A DNA stretch of 64,000 nucleotides. Origin: Bradyrhizobium sp. AZCC 1693 (lineage in GTDB: Bacteria; Pseudomonadota; Alphaproteobacteria; Rhizobiales; Xanthobacteraceae). Both the position numbers and the translations under genes were made by a program. Below, piece after piece: positions 35,125 through 42,994 of this stretch (positions are counted from its first letter, which is position 1; each line of letters opens with the position of its first letter). The stretch is taken from positions 2,790,001-2,854,000 of the forward strand of contig NZ_JAZHSD010000001.1 of assembly GCF_036924745.1 (NCBI RefSeq), read 5' to 3'. The notes beneath the pieces were generated by a model. That model made no database searches. It had not been told where the DNA came from and saw only the letters and a program-made list of their open reading frames with translations.

Positions 35125-36192
35125 TCAAATGCGGAAGATTTTTGTGTAGCGCGCCTTGATCGACTCGCTCTCCCTCTCTACCGCCGCGGCGTCATCCTTC
35201 ATGGTCTTAATGTCTTTCAGTGACTTGCGCCCCGCCTTCTCGACGGTTTGAGAATGCACCGAGCGGAGGCCGCCGACATCGATGATGAGCTGCTGAGCCT
35301 CCCGGCTGAGACTGAACGACTGAAACAGCCGCGCCGCGTTCGGATTGGGTGCATCCTTGAAGACGCCGTTCGGTCCGATGATCAGCGGCGAGCCTTCCGT
35401 GGCGTAGACCGGCTCGACCGGGCGGCCCGCCTCCTTCATCTGAAAAATGTTGTATTCGTTGCCGTCGGCCATCACCGCGCGCTCGCCGAGATCGAGCTTC
35501 TTCGGTGGATCGGCGGATGACTGCACCTGCATGATGTTCTGCTTGGCAAGTTTCTCGAAGAAGCTCCAGCCGAGATCGCGCTGCATCTGGTAAGTCGCGG
35601 TCATGATGGTGCCGCTGTAGCCCGGATGCGCCTTGACGATCTTGCCCTTCCATTTGGGGTCGAGCAGATCGGCAAAACTCTTCGGCGCGTCCTCCGCCTT
35701 CACCAGATTGGTGTTGTAGGCAATGATGCTGAGCCAGACGCGAAAACTCGCAAACTGGCCGTCCGGATCCTTGTGCTCGGCCGGATAGAATTTTGCGACG
35801 TCTTCCGGCACGTAAGGCGCCAGGATGCCGTCGCGCTTCCAGACGATGAAATGCGCGGCGTCGGAGGAGTTCACGACGTCGACGGCGTGGATGTTGCTGG
35901 AATATTCCTGGCCGATGCGCTGGAACACGCGCTCCGCGCCGGTGCGTTCGACGCGCACCGAGATGCCTGGATATTTCGCCTCGAACGCCTTGGCCAGCTT
36001 CTCCGCGACCGGCAAATCGGTCGAAGTGTAATAGATGACCTTGCCTTCCTTCCTTGCTGCGTCGATCAGCGCGGGCGTCACCGCTTCCGGCGGCGGCGCA
36101 GCGGCCATCACGCGCGTGGAGAATGCTGCGCCTGCGAGAGCGGCGCCGGCGCCGGCCAGCACATGGCGGCGTGAAATCCCTGGGTGTTTCAT
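35125..36192 (-). CDS. Tat-exported extracellular solute-binding protein (family 1, AfuA/iron-type)
   Basis: A 355-residue periplasmic binding protein with a twin-arginine signal (SRRHVLAGAGAALAG). The body shows YYTSTDLPVAEKLAKAFEAKYPGISVRV and the conserved block GIVNSSDAAHF-like (DVVNSSDAAHFIVW). The family includes ferric iron and phosphonate-type binding proteins, but many members bind organic acids. No permease or ATPase gene is adjacent, so it is an orphan that must share a transporter or act as a sensor. It overlaps the start region of MmgE/PrpD, suggesting a shared substrate pathway. Confidence 0.85.
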   Translation of the reverse strand: MKHPGISRRHVLAGAGAALAGAAFSTRVMAAAPPPEAVTPALIDAARKEGKVIYYTSTDLPVAEKLAKAFEAKYPGISVRVERTGAERVFQRIGQEYSSNIHAVDVVNSSDAAHFIVWKRDGILAPYVPEDVAKFYPAEHKDPDGQFASFRVWLSIIAYNTNLVKAEDAPKSFADLLDPKWKGKIVKAHPGYSGTIMTATYQMQRDLGWSFFEKLAKQNIMQVQSSADPPKKLDLGERAVMADGNEYNIFQMKEAGRPVEPVYATEGSPLIIGPNGVFKDAPNPNAARLFQSFSLSREAQQLIIDVGGLRSVHSQTVEKAGRKSLKDIKTMKDDAAAVERESESIKARYTKIFRI

Positions 36193-36309
36193 GTTTTCGT
36201 TCCCCGCGCTGTCGGCGAAGTTAGGTACCCCTGATCCCCCGCATTATTCCTATGAATTGCCCGCTGTCCATCGCCGGCAGCGTCTGGCGATGGCAGCTAA
36301 GCCTAAATG

Positions 36310-36927
36310 CTACTGTGCAGGACAGGCGGCGCCGGTTTTCATCCAGGCCTCGACCAGAGCGCTGGCCTGCTTTTGCGTGCCGGGCACGGGGCTGCGGCCA
36401 GCGCCGGGAGCCCAGGCCCACCCAACCAGCGTGTCTTCGCCGATATGATGGATGAGTTCCTCGAGCGTGCGGCCGCCATTGCGCGCGGGATCCTTGAGCT
36501 GGGCGCAGATTTCGGCGATCGTCTTGCCCTCCCACGCCATTTCGCGCGGTGCCAGGTGCCATTCCGGATGACCTGGCATACGGCCGGGTTCGAAGTTCGC
36601 ATGCCTGTGGCAAATCGAGCAGCGCATCGCGGCAACGCCATGGCCGTCCGCGCCGCGCGTCACCGGCGGCTGGTGCAGCCGCCCCTCGTCGCCCTGCCGC
36701 GGCCGATCGGTTGCGGGATGGCAATTCGTGCAGCGCGGATGGGTCAACACCTTGCCAAGCTCGGTAAACATGGCCGCCGATCGCGCATCCGTATCCGATA
36801 TCGGAGCAAAGCTTTCCGGGCTTGCAAGCGATTGCGGCGCCGTCTGGGAAACGGCGTAACCGGTAAACATACTCGCCGCGACCGCAAGCACGGCGACCGC
36901 AAGCTGAACCCGCAGTTCCGATTTCAT
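36310..36927 (-). CDS. Dihaem c-type cytochrome, associated with the isoquinoline-oxidoreductase-like enzyme
   Basis: A 205-residue exported protein: signal peptide to about residue 28, then CTNCH at 66-70 and CSICH at 103-107, two covalent haem-attachment motifs. MPGHPEWHLAPREM carries possible Met/His axial ligands. Proteins of this type are annotated as isoquinoline 1-oxidoreductase accessory subunits. It starts 22 bases after the 2Fe-2S subunit stop and is expected to take electrons from that periplasmic Mo hydroxylase and pass them to the respiratory chain. Confidence 0.85.
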   Translation of the reverse strand: MKSELRVQLAVAVLAVAASMFTGYAVSQTAPQSLASPESFAPISDTDARSAAMFTELGKVLTHPRCTNCHPATDRPRQGDEGRLHQPPVTRGADGHGVAAMRCSICHRHANFEPGRMPGHPEWHLAPREMAWEGKTIAEICAQLKDPARNGGRTLEELIHHIGEDTLVGWAWAPGAGRSPVPGTQKQASALVEAWMKTGAACPAQ

Positions 36928-36949
36928 GTCGATTGCGCCTCGCGTCCGC

Positions 36950-37474
36950 TCACTGGTTGGCCACGAGATAGCGCCTGGAATCGGCGAGGATCACATCCCG
37001 CACGGCCTCGTGGTATTTGATGTAGCCGGTGCAGCGGCAGATATGGCCATCGAGCGCTTCAGCGATGGTGTTTTCGAGATCAGCGCGCTTCACGGGCGCC
37101 TTGGCCAGACGCTCCAGCAGAACCTGCCCCTCGTTGAGGAAGCCCGCGGTGCAATAGCCGCACTGGAAGGCGAAGTGCCGGATGAAGGCCTTTTGCAGCG
37201 CCGTTAGTTCGTCGCCCTTCGCATGTCCTTCGACGGTGCGGATGGTCTTGCCGTCGAAGCTTGCCGCCGAGGCGACGCAGGTCGGGCTGGTGTAGCTCGT
37301 GCCATCAGGATCATCGACGATAACAGCACAACTCAGGCACTGCGCGGCGCCACAGCCGAACTTTGTGCCGGTCATGCCGAGATACTCGCGCAGGAAATCA
37401 TTCATCGAGAGTTCGTCGCGCACCTCCACCGGTCCATGCGCCCGGCCGTTGATCGTGAGGCTCAATTTGGTCAC
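36950..37474 (-). CDS. 2Fe-2S subunit of isoquinoline 1-oxidoreductase-like Mo hydroxylase (IorA-like)
   Basis: A 174-residue protein. The plant-type 2Fe-2S cluster uses Cys41, Cys46 and Cys49 (FGCGAAQCLSC) plus Cys66. The second cluster uses FQCGYC and ICRCTGY. The start is a GTG at 37474 that overlaps the TGA of the large-subunit gene by four bases (GTGA), so the long upstream extension of the frame is spurious. It relays electrons from the molybdenum centre to the cytochrome encoded next. It has no signal peptide and probably rides with the Tat-exported large subunit. Confidence 0.9.
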   Translation of the reverse strand: MTKLSLTINGRAHGPVEVRDELSMNDFLREYLGMTGTKFGCGAAQCLSCAVIVDDPDGTSYTSPTCVASAASFDGKTIRTVEGHAKGDELTALQKAFIRHFAFQCGYCTAGFLNEGQVLLERLAKAPVKRADLENTIAEALDGHICRCTGYIKYHEAVRDVILADSRRYLVANQ

Positions 37475-40245
37475 GCCAAAACTCCCTTGAGCAGGCTTGC
37501 CGTCACTGGCAGGGACTGAAACCGGCGGCCGGTTGCGTCGAAAATCGCATTCAGGATGGCGGGCACCACCGGAACCATGACGACTTCCGCCATGCCTTTC
37601 GGCGGCTCGTCCGGCGTGAGCGGCGGCAGCATCTCGATTTCGAGGTCGTGCAGCGGCAGGTCCGATCCCCGCGCGACGAGGTATTGCCCGAGATTCCACT
37701 GCCCGTTGCCCGGCCCGCCTTCAAAAGGCGGCAGCGTCTCCAGCAAGGCATAGCCGACGCCCATGGCGAAACCGCCCTGCGCCTGCCCCATCACCACCTC
37801 GGGCACCAGCGCCGTGCCGCATTCGAACACGCTGTAGGCCTTGGCGATGCGCAGCGCGCCGGTGGCGCGCTCGATCTCGATGCGGACCAGCGTGCCGCAC
37901 ATCGACGTATAGGCCGTGCCGATCCGGTTGTTGTCGGTCGGCGGGAACTTGACGCTGACGCGGTTGATGCGCTCAAATCTCCCGTTCCCTCTGCGCAACG
38001 CCAATGCGTCGATCTCGGCGCGATACTGTTCGCCAAAAAGCGGAAAACGCGCGCGTGACCATGCCCAGCGGGAAAAACTGTGGGCCACGGCGCCGGTCAC
38101 GAGGTTGCGCGCATGCGCTCTTGCGGCGAGGGCCGGCAGCGGCAACGGCGCAAGACCTGTTACGATGAGCTGGCCGTCCTTCCACTGCGCTTTCGCCCAG
38201 TCCTTTGCGCGCGGATCATTCGGCGCGATGCGCCATAGTTCCAGCGCCGCCGGCCACAGCCCAAAACGGAAGATGACGCGCGCGGCTTCGGCCGCCGAGT
38301 GCGTGCCGACATGCGCGCCGATCGAGGCGCTGGTCGCCGAGCTGATGGCGGGCACCCAGCGCGGATTTTTCTCCGCGGCGTCCTGCGTCTTCTGGTCCAT
38401 CGTGTAGGGATCGCCCGACGTGACCAATCCAAGGGCGTCATAGGTGTCGACACGCGCCACCGAGACTTCGTCGGCGACCGCACCGAGATGGAGCGCTACC
38501 CTATTCGCGAGCGCGGTGCCGATACCGTTGCCCATCTCGGTATGGTCGCAATAGATCGTGATCTTGCCGTCGGGAGACAGTTCGACACGCCCAAGCGAAC
38601 AATCGGCGCCGGTGCCGTAGTCCTTGGTCACGCACGCAACACCGGTACCGACGAGCATGCCCTGCGCCGCGGCCGATTTCAGCTGCGCGCGCTGCTGCCA
38701 GATCGGATGCTTCTCGAGCTTGTCCAGGATTTCAGCGGTGCGGACCGAAACGCCGTAGGGATTGCCGGTCATGGTCCGGCCCTTGGGCGCGAGCGCATTG
38801 CGCCGCCGGAACTCGATCGGATCAAGCGGCAAGGCAACTGCCACTTCGTCAACCAGCGCCTCCAGCGCCGTCATCGTCTGCAGCGTGCCATAACCGCGCA
38901 TCGATCCCGCAGTCACTCCGCGCGAATGGACGGCAACCGTGGTCACGTCGACCTTCGGCACATCATAGATGCCTATCGCGGCGGTCGCGCCGACGGTCGC
39001 CACATTGGGTGAAAAATTCGCCAGCCCGCCGCCGTCAAGGACGTGGTCCGCGGCGAAAGCCGTGATCTTGCCCGTTGCGCGGTCGACGCCGATTCGGGAT
39101 CGCATTTTAAAAGCATGGCGCTTGATGCCGCCCTGAAACTGCTGATAGCGGTCATGCGCCAGCCGCACCGGATGACCGGGGAAGAACATCGCCGCCAGCG
39201 CCACATACAGCACAAACGGCGTGTGATCGCGGCCTCCGAAGCCACCACCCATATAGGTGAACTGCGTGTTGATCCGCGCCGGCTTGAACGGAGCGCGGAC
39301 CTCGCCAAGCAGATGCGCGATCGACTCCGTCGCCTCGTAGGGCGACTGCACACCCAGCACCAGCTCGAGGCCGCCGCTCTTCCTGTCGTGCCACGCGAGA
39401 CCGGTCTCCGGTTCGAGAAACATCGGATCGACCGATTGCGTCTCGAATTCGCGATCCAGCACCAGAAGATTCGGATTTTTAGCGGCGAGTTCGGCACGGA
39501 TCCGCTCGCCATGGACCGCGGCCTTGGCGTAGGCCGCCTCGGTATCCTTGGCGGCGGGCGACCATATCGGAAGCGGTGAATTCTGCGAGCGTCCCGGGCT
39601 GACCCAGCCGGCCATGATCGGCGAATAGACGTCGGGCGCGTCCGGCGTCGCGCCGGCCACGCGCGTAAAGCGATACGCGCCATAGGCCGGCATGGCGACG
39701 GGACCGGTTTCCTCGCCGAACCGCACGAACGTTCCATCGCGCAACGCGAGGCGCGCCTGATCGAAGGCGTCGAACGTCTCGAAGATCAACAGCCCGACCG
39801 GCTGCCCCAGATAGAGCGGCGTTTTGCCAAGCGGACAGAACAGGTCGCCGGTATAAAATTCGGGAACGCGGGTGCCGATCTTGTCGAGATCGGCTGATGT
39901 CACCACGACGGACGGTTTCATCGCGCCGCCAAGCCGCGCAAGATCCATTCCGAGATAGACGTGTGTCGCATCCGGCGCACGGATGAGCATCGCGTGCGAG
40001 GTAGTGGCCGGCCAGCCTGGAAGGTCTGCCGCGCGGAAATCGGATGCGTAAAGCTTCGCGCCGGTTACCTTGGCCGTGCCATCGACCCGGCCCGCGCCAT
40101 CGGCGGCCGGGTTCCAGCTTGCGCGCCCCGGAAGGGACGCGCGCGGTGGCAAGGCGGCAGCTTCCGCCGAACCCAAACGCGACAGGCTGAGCGCGATGCC
40201 GCCCGCCGACACCCAATTCAGAAATTCGCGTCGCGAAGCTCGCAT
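37471..40245 (-). CDS. Molybdopterin-binding subunit of a Tat-exported xanthine-dehydrogenase-family enzyme (IorB-like)
   Basis: A 924-residue protein with a twin-arginine signal at the N-terminus (SRREFLNWVSAGG). Xanthine dehydrogenase family blocks follow: GRVDGTAKVTGAKLYASDF, FGGRDHTPFVLYVALAA, SMRGYGTLQTMTALEALVDE, and a C-terminal KGMAEVVMVPVVPAILNAIFDA that contains the catalytic glutamate. The whole matches IorB-type enzymes that hydroxylate N-heterocycles or oxidise aldehydes in the periplasm. It is translationally coupled to the 2Fe-2S subunit and preceded (19 bases) by a secreted protein of unknown family. The substrate is unknown. Confidence 0.9.
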   Translation of the reverse strand: MRASRREFLNWVSAGGIALSLSRLGSAEAAALPPRASLPGRASWNPAADGAGRVDGTAKVTGAKLYASDFRAADLPGWPATTSHAMLIRAPDATHVYLGMDLARLGGAMKPSVVVTSADLDKIGTRVPEFYTGDLFCPLGKTPLYLGQPVGLLIFETFDAFDQARLALRDGTFVRFGEETGPVAMPAYGAYRFTRVAGATPDAPDVYSPIMAGWVSPGRSQNSPLPIWSPAAKDTEAAYAKAAVHGERIRAELAAKNPNLLVLDREFETQSVDPMFLEPETGLAWHDRKSGGLELVLGVQSPYEATESIAHLLGEVRAPFKPARINTQFTYMGGGFGGRDHTPFVLYVALAAMFFPGHPVRLAHDRYQQFQGGIKRHAFKMRSRIGVDRATGKITAFAADHVLDGGGLANFSPNVATVGATAAIGIYDVPKVDVTTVAVHSRGVTAGSMRGYGTLQTMTALEALVDEVAVALPLDPIEFRRRNALAPKGRTMTGNPYGVSVRTAEILDKLEKHPIWQQRAQLKSAAAQGMLVGTGVACVTKDYGTGADCSLGRVELSPDGKITIYCDHTEMGNGIGTALANRVALHLGAVADEVSVARVDTYDALGLVTSGDPYTMDQKTQDAAEKNPRWVPAISSATSASIGAHVGTHSAAEAARVIFRFGLWPAALELWRIAPNDPRAKDWAKAQWKDGQLIVTGLAPLPLPALAARAHARNLVTGAVAHSFSRWAWSRARFPLFGEQYRAEIDALALRRGNGRFERINRVSVKFPPTDNNRIGTAYTSMCGTLVRIEIERATGALRIAKAYSVFECGTALVPEVVMGQAQGGFAMGVGYALLETLPPFEGGPGNGQWNLGQYLVARGSDLPLHDLEIEMLPPLTPDEPPKGMAEVVMVPVVPAILNAIFDATGRRFQSLPVTASLLKGVLA

Positions 40246-40264
40246 GCTCTCACCTTGTCCGGAA

Positions 40265-41353
40265 CTACTTCAGATCGGCGATGGTCGCAGGCCCCGGCCC
40301 CGGCGTGACCAGTGTCGGCCACTGCTTCGAGCCAAAGGGAACAACGGGTGGCAGGAATGGTGCCATGCCGCGCTTGCCGGTCTCGGCGATGATCGCGGCG
40401 CGGGCATCGCCGCCCATCAGTTCGTAATCCATCAGATGGTAATTGCCGAAAAACAGCGCGCCGACCGAGCGGTCGGCGATGATGCGGGTCAGCGATTCCA
40501 GCATGTCGGTCGGCGTGGTGGTGAAGGAAATCGTCTCGATCAACAGCAGGCGGTTGTTGATGGCGTCGGGGCCGAAGAATTGCGCCAGCACGCTGAACAG
40601 AACGTTGTTCTGGCGTGCGACGTAGATCGTATTGCTGGCGGCATAGGTCTTGTCCCAGTCGGCGCCGAGCTGCGTCCTCCATTCGGCCAGCACCGCCATC
40701 CAGTGCGCGACCTGCGTTTGCGCCGCCCATGCGACGTTCTTCGCCAGATAGGGCGCCTGTTTCTTGCCGAAAGCTTCGAGGGCTGCGAATGGAATGACGC
40801 CTTTGGCAACGCATTCGTCCATGAAGGCGATGTTGTTCTGCAGGATGGTGCGGTTGTTATCGCGCCAGCCCGCCTCCATCGGTGTCGCATCGAGACCGTC
40901 GAGCGCCGACTGCATGCGGCTGCGATAGGCCAGCATCGAGCCGCGCCAGGACTTGTCATCGGCGTTATCGATGTAGGGGCCGACGACCTGGGCCAGCGCC
41001 ATCGTGCTGTGGCCGACGGACTTGAGCAATTGATACACGATCGGCACCTGCGGTGCGTCGATCGGCGCCATGCCCGGCCGATAGAGGATCATCCGGCCGC
41101 CGGCGCCTGAGAACAGGCCGAGGATCACCGGATGCTTGCTCAGGATGTTCTTCTGGAAAATCTTTGCTGCGTCGCCATAGAGCTCGAACATGCCGGTGTT
41201 GAGCGCCAGCACATTCCTGGTCGCGACATCCGAGGGCGTTGCGGCGGTCTTGCCTGATATCGGCGCCATGTAAGGAGGAAGGGTCTGGGCGCCGGCAACG
41301 GTCCCGCCGGAGAGCATGAATACAGCGACGGCCAGACTGGTGGAGATCCTCAT
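40265..41353 (-). CDS. Exported protein of unknown family, first gene of the Mo-hydroxylase operon
   Basis: A 362-residue protein with a clear Sec signal (MRISTSLAVAVFMLSGGTVAGAQ). The mature part is mainly helical, with YMAPISGKTAATPSDVATRNVLALN near the start, LFFGNYHLMDYEL, and a proline-rich tail. There is no haem motif, no cysteine pairs and no domain I recognise. The ATG at 41353 starts the signal peptide; the longer frame is shadow. The gene lies 19 bases ahead of the periplasmic Mo hydroxylase, so it is probably a structural, binding or maturation partner. This is inference from position only. Confidence 0.8.
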   Translation of the reverse strand: MRISTSLAVAVFMLSGGTVAGAQTLPPYMAPISGKTAATPSDVATRNVLALNTGMFELYGDAAKIFQKNILSKHPVILGLFSGAGGRMILYRPGMAPIDAPQVPIVYQLLKSVGHSTMALAQVVGPYIDNADDKSWRGSMLAYRSRMQSALDGLDATPMEAGWRDNNRTILQNNIAFMDECVAKGVIPFAALEAFGKKQAPYLAKNVAWAAQTQVAHWMAVLAEWRTQLGADWDKTYAASNTIYVARQNNVLFSVLAQFFGPDAINNRLLLIETISFTTTPTDMLESLTRIIADRSVGALFFGNYHLMDYELMGGDARAAIIAETGKRGMAPFLPPVVPFGSKQWPTLVTPGPGPATIADLK

Positions 41354-41439
41354 GGCGCGTTCCTTGTAGTCGACCTGAACCGTATGGGTCCGGCGCGACG
41401 AATATCTGATTCTGGGACTAGCAGTCAGTGTGCGGATGG

Positions 41440-41463
41440 CTAGACTTGGCACTAGACTTGGCA
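41440..41463. repeat. Perfect tandem duplication of 12 bp in a divergent promoter
   Basis: CTAGACTTGGCA occurs twice back to back at 41440-41451 and 41452-41463. It sits within the 162-base gap between divergent Mo-hydroxylase operons, 53 bases before the Bug-protein start. It could be a regulator-binding iteron or a chance slippage duplication. Confidence 0.6.
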
Positions 41464-41515
41464 CGAGGTCGGTAAACGGGCCCTTGCAGAAAAAGAGTCA
41501 GTTGGGGAGGTTGAC

Positions 41516-42493
41516 ATGATGCGCTTGAGAACGGCGCTCGCGCTGGCGGCAATCGTTGCGGCGCCACCTCCTCTCGCTACGCCCAGCCTGGCGCAGGACT
41601 ATCCCTCCCGGCCGGTGAAGGTGATTGTTCCATTCGGCGCCGGGGGGCCGGCCGACGTTACCGCCCGCCAGATCGGCAACATCCTGCAGGAGAGTTTCGG
41701 CCAGCCATTCGTGATCGAAAACCGCACGGGAGCCGGCGGCGTCATCGGCACGCAGGAAGTCACCAAGTCGCCGCCCGACGGCTATACGCTGCTGATGATG
41801 TCGAACACCCAGACTGCGAATGAATCGCTGGTTCCACAGCGCAAATACGAGCTGATGCGCGATCTCGCGCCGATTGCGCCGGTCAACTATTCCGACCTCG
41901 TCATCGTGGTTCATCCCTCCGTGCAGGCAAAGACGCTGCAGGAATTCATCGCGCTGGCCAAATCGCAGCCTGGAAAACTGAACTATGCGTCATCAGGCCA
42001 GGGCACGCCGTATCACATGGCGGGCGAGCTGTTCAAAGCCATGGCCGGCATCGACGTCTTGCACGTGCCCTACCGCAACAGCGGCGAGGCGCGCAGTGGC
42101 GTGATCGGCGGCCAGGTGCAGATGATGATCGACGCGGTTCCGGCGATGGCGCCCAACGTCGCCGAAAATCAGGTGCGTGCGCTGGCGACGACAGGCAAGA
42201 CGCGCTCGACCGTGCTGCCCAATGCGCCGACGGTGATCGAGGCCGGCGTTCCCGGCTATGAGGCCACCATCTGGCTCGGCCTGATGGCGCCTGCGGGTAC
42301 GCCAAAGCCGATCGTCGACAAACTCAATGCGGCCGTGAACGCGATCGTGAAACGATCCGATATCGTCAAGCTCTGGACCCAGCAAGGCGCGGTTCCTATG
42401 TCGATGACGCCGGAGGAATTCGACAAATTCCTGCGCGGCGATATTGTGAAATGGGCGGAGGTGGTCAAGAAGTTCGACAAGCCGCCGCAATAA
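41516..42493 (+). CDS. Bug/TctC family periplasmic substrate-binding protein
   Basis: A 325-residue binding protein with a Sec signal ending at LATPSLAQDYPSRP. Typical Bug blocks are KVIVPFGAGGPADVTARQIG, FVIENRTGAGGVIGTQEVTKSPPDGYTLLMM, YASSGQGTPYHMAGELFK and VPGYEATIWLGLMAP. It lacks adjacent TctAB genes. It leads the operon of a cytoplasmic Mo hydroxylase, so it probably captures the enzyme's substrate or a related nicotinate-like carboxylate. A second in-frame ATG at 41519 is possible. Confidence 0.92.
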   Translation: MMRLRTALALAAIVAAPPPLATPSLAQDYPSRPVKVIVPFGAGGPADVTARQIGNILQESFGQPFVIENRTGAGGVIGTQEVTKSPPDGYTLLMMSNTQTANESLVPQRKYELMRDLAPIAPVNYSDLVIVVHPSVQAKTLQEFIALAKSQPGKLNYASSGQGTPYHMAGELFKAMAGIDVLHVPYRNSGEARSGVIGGQVQMMIDAVPAMAPNVAENQVRALATTGKTRSTVLPNAPTVIEAGVPGYEATIWLGLMAPAGTPKPIVDKLNAAVNAIVKRSDIVKLWTQQGAVPMSMTPEEFDKFLRGDIVKWAEVVKKFDKPPQ

Positions 42494-42523
42494 AAAGAAG
42501 CCGCAGGAGAAGGTTCGCCCTCG

Positions 42524-42994
42524 ATGCCGAGCGTTCGATTTCGCCTCAACGGCGCCGAGACCGAGATTGACGCCGATCCCGACCGGTCATTGCTGGATAT
42601 TCTGCGCGGGCAGCTCGGCATGACCGGGCCGCATTTCGGCTGCGGGGCCGGCGAGTGTGGCGCCTGCAACGTGATTGTCGGCGATCGCGCGATGTCCGCC
42701 TGCGATACACCGCTATGGTCGGTGGCAGGCAAGGACGTCACGACGATCGAAGGGCTGGGAACGAGCGAGCGGGCGCATCCGCTGCAGCGGGCCTTCATCG
42801 CCGAGCAGGCGCTGCAATGCGGCTATTGCGTCTCCGGCATCCTGATGAGTGCCGTGGCGCTACTGAAGCGAAATCCGTCACCGACAAGCCGGGAGGTAAA
42901 GGAAGCGCTCGACCGCAACCTCTGCCGCTGCGGTTCGCATAATCGCATGGTGCGGGCCGTGCTGCGCGCGGCGGAAGAAATGGCGGCAGGATGA
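42524..42994 (+). CDS. 2Fe-2S subunit of a xanthine-dehydrogenase-family Mo hydroxylase (CoxS/NicA-like)
   Basis: A 156-residue protein with the standard two clusters: Cys40, Cys45 and Cys48 (FGCGAGECGAC) with the SACDTP cysteine, then QCGYCVSGIL and LCRCGSHNRMVRA. The stop overlaps the next start (ATGA at 42991), indicating coupled translation and a fixed stoichiometry with the large subunit. No signal peptide is present, so the enzyme is cytoplasmic, unlike the IorAB-like enzyme on the other strand. Confidence 0.92.
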   Translation: MPSVRFRLNGAETEIDADPDRSLLDILRGQLGMTGPHFGCGAGECGACNVIVGDRAMSACDTPLWSVAGKDVTTIEGLGTSERAHPLQRAFIAEQALQCGYCVSGILMSAVALLKRNPSPTSREVKEALDRNLCRCGSHNRMVRAVLRAAEEMAAG

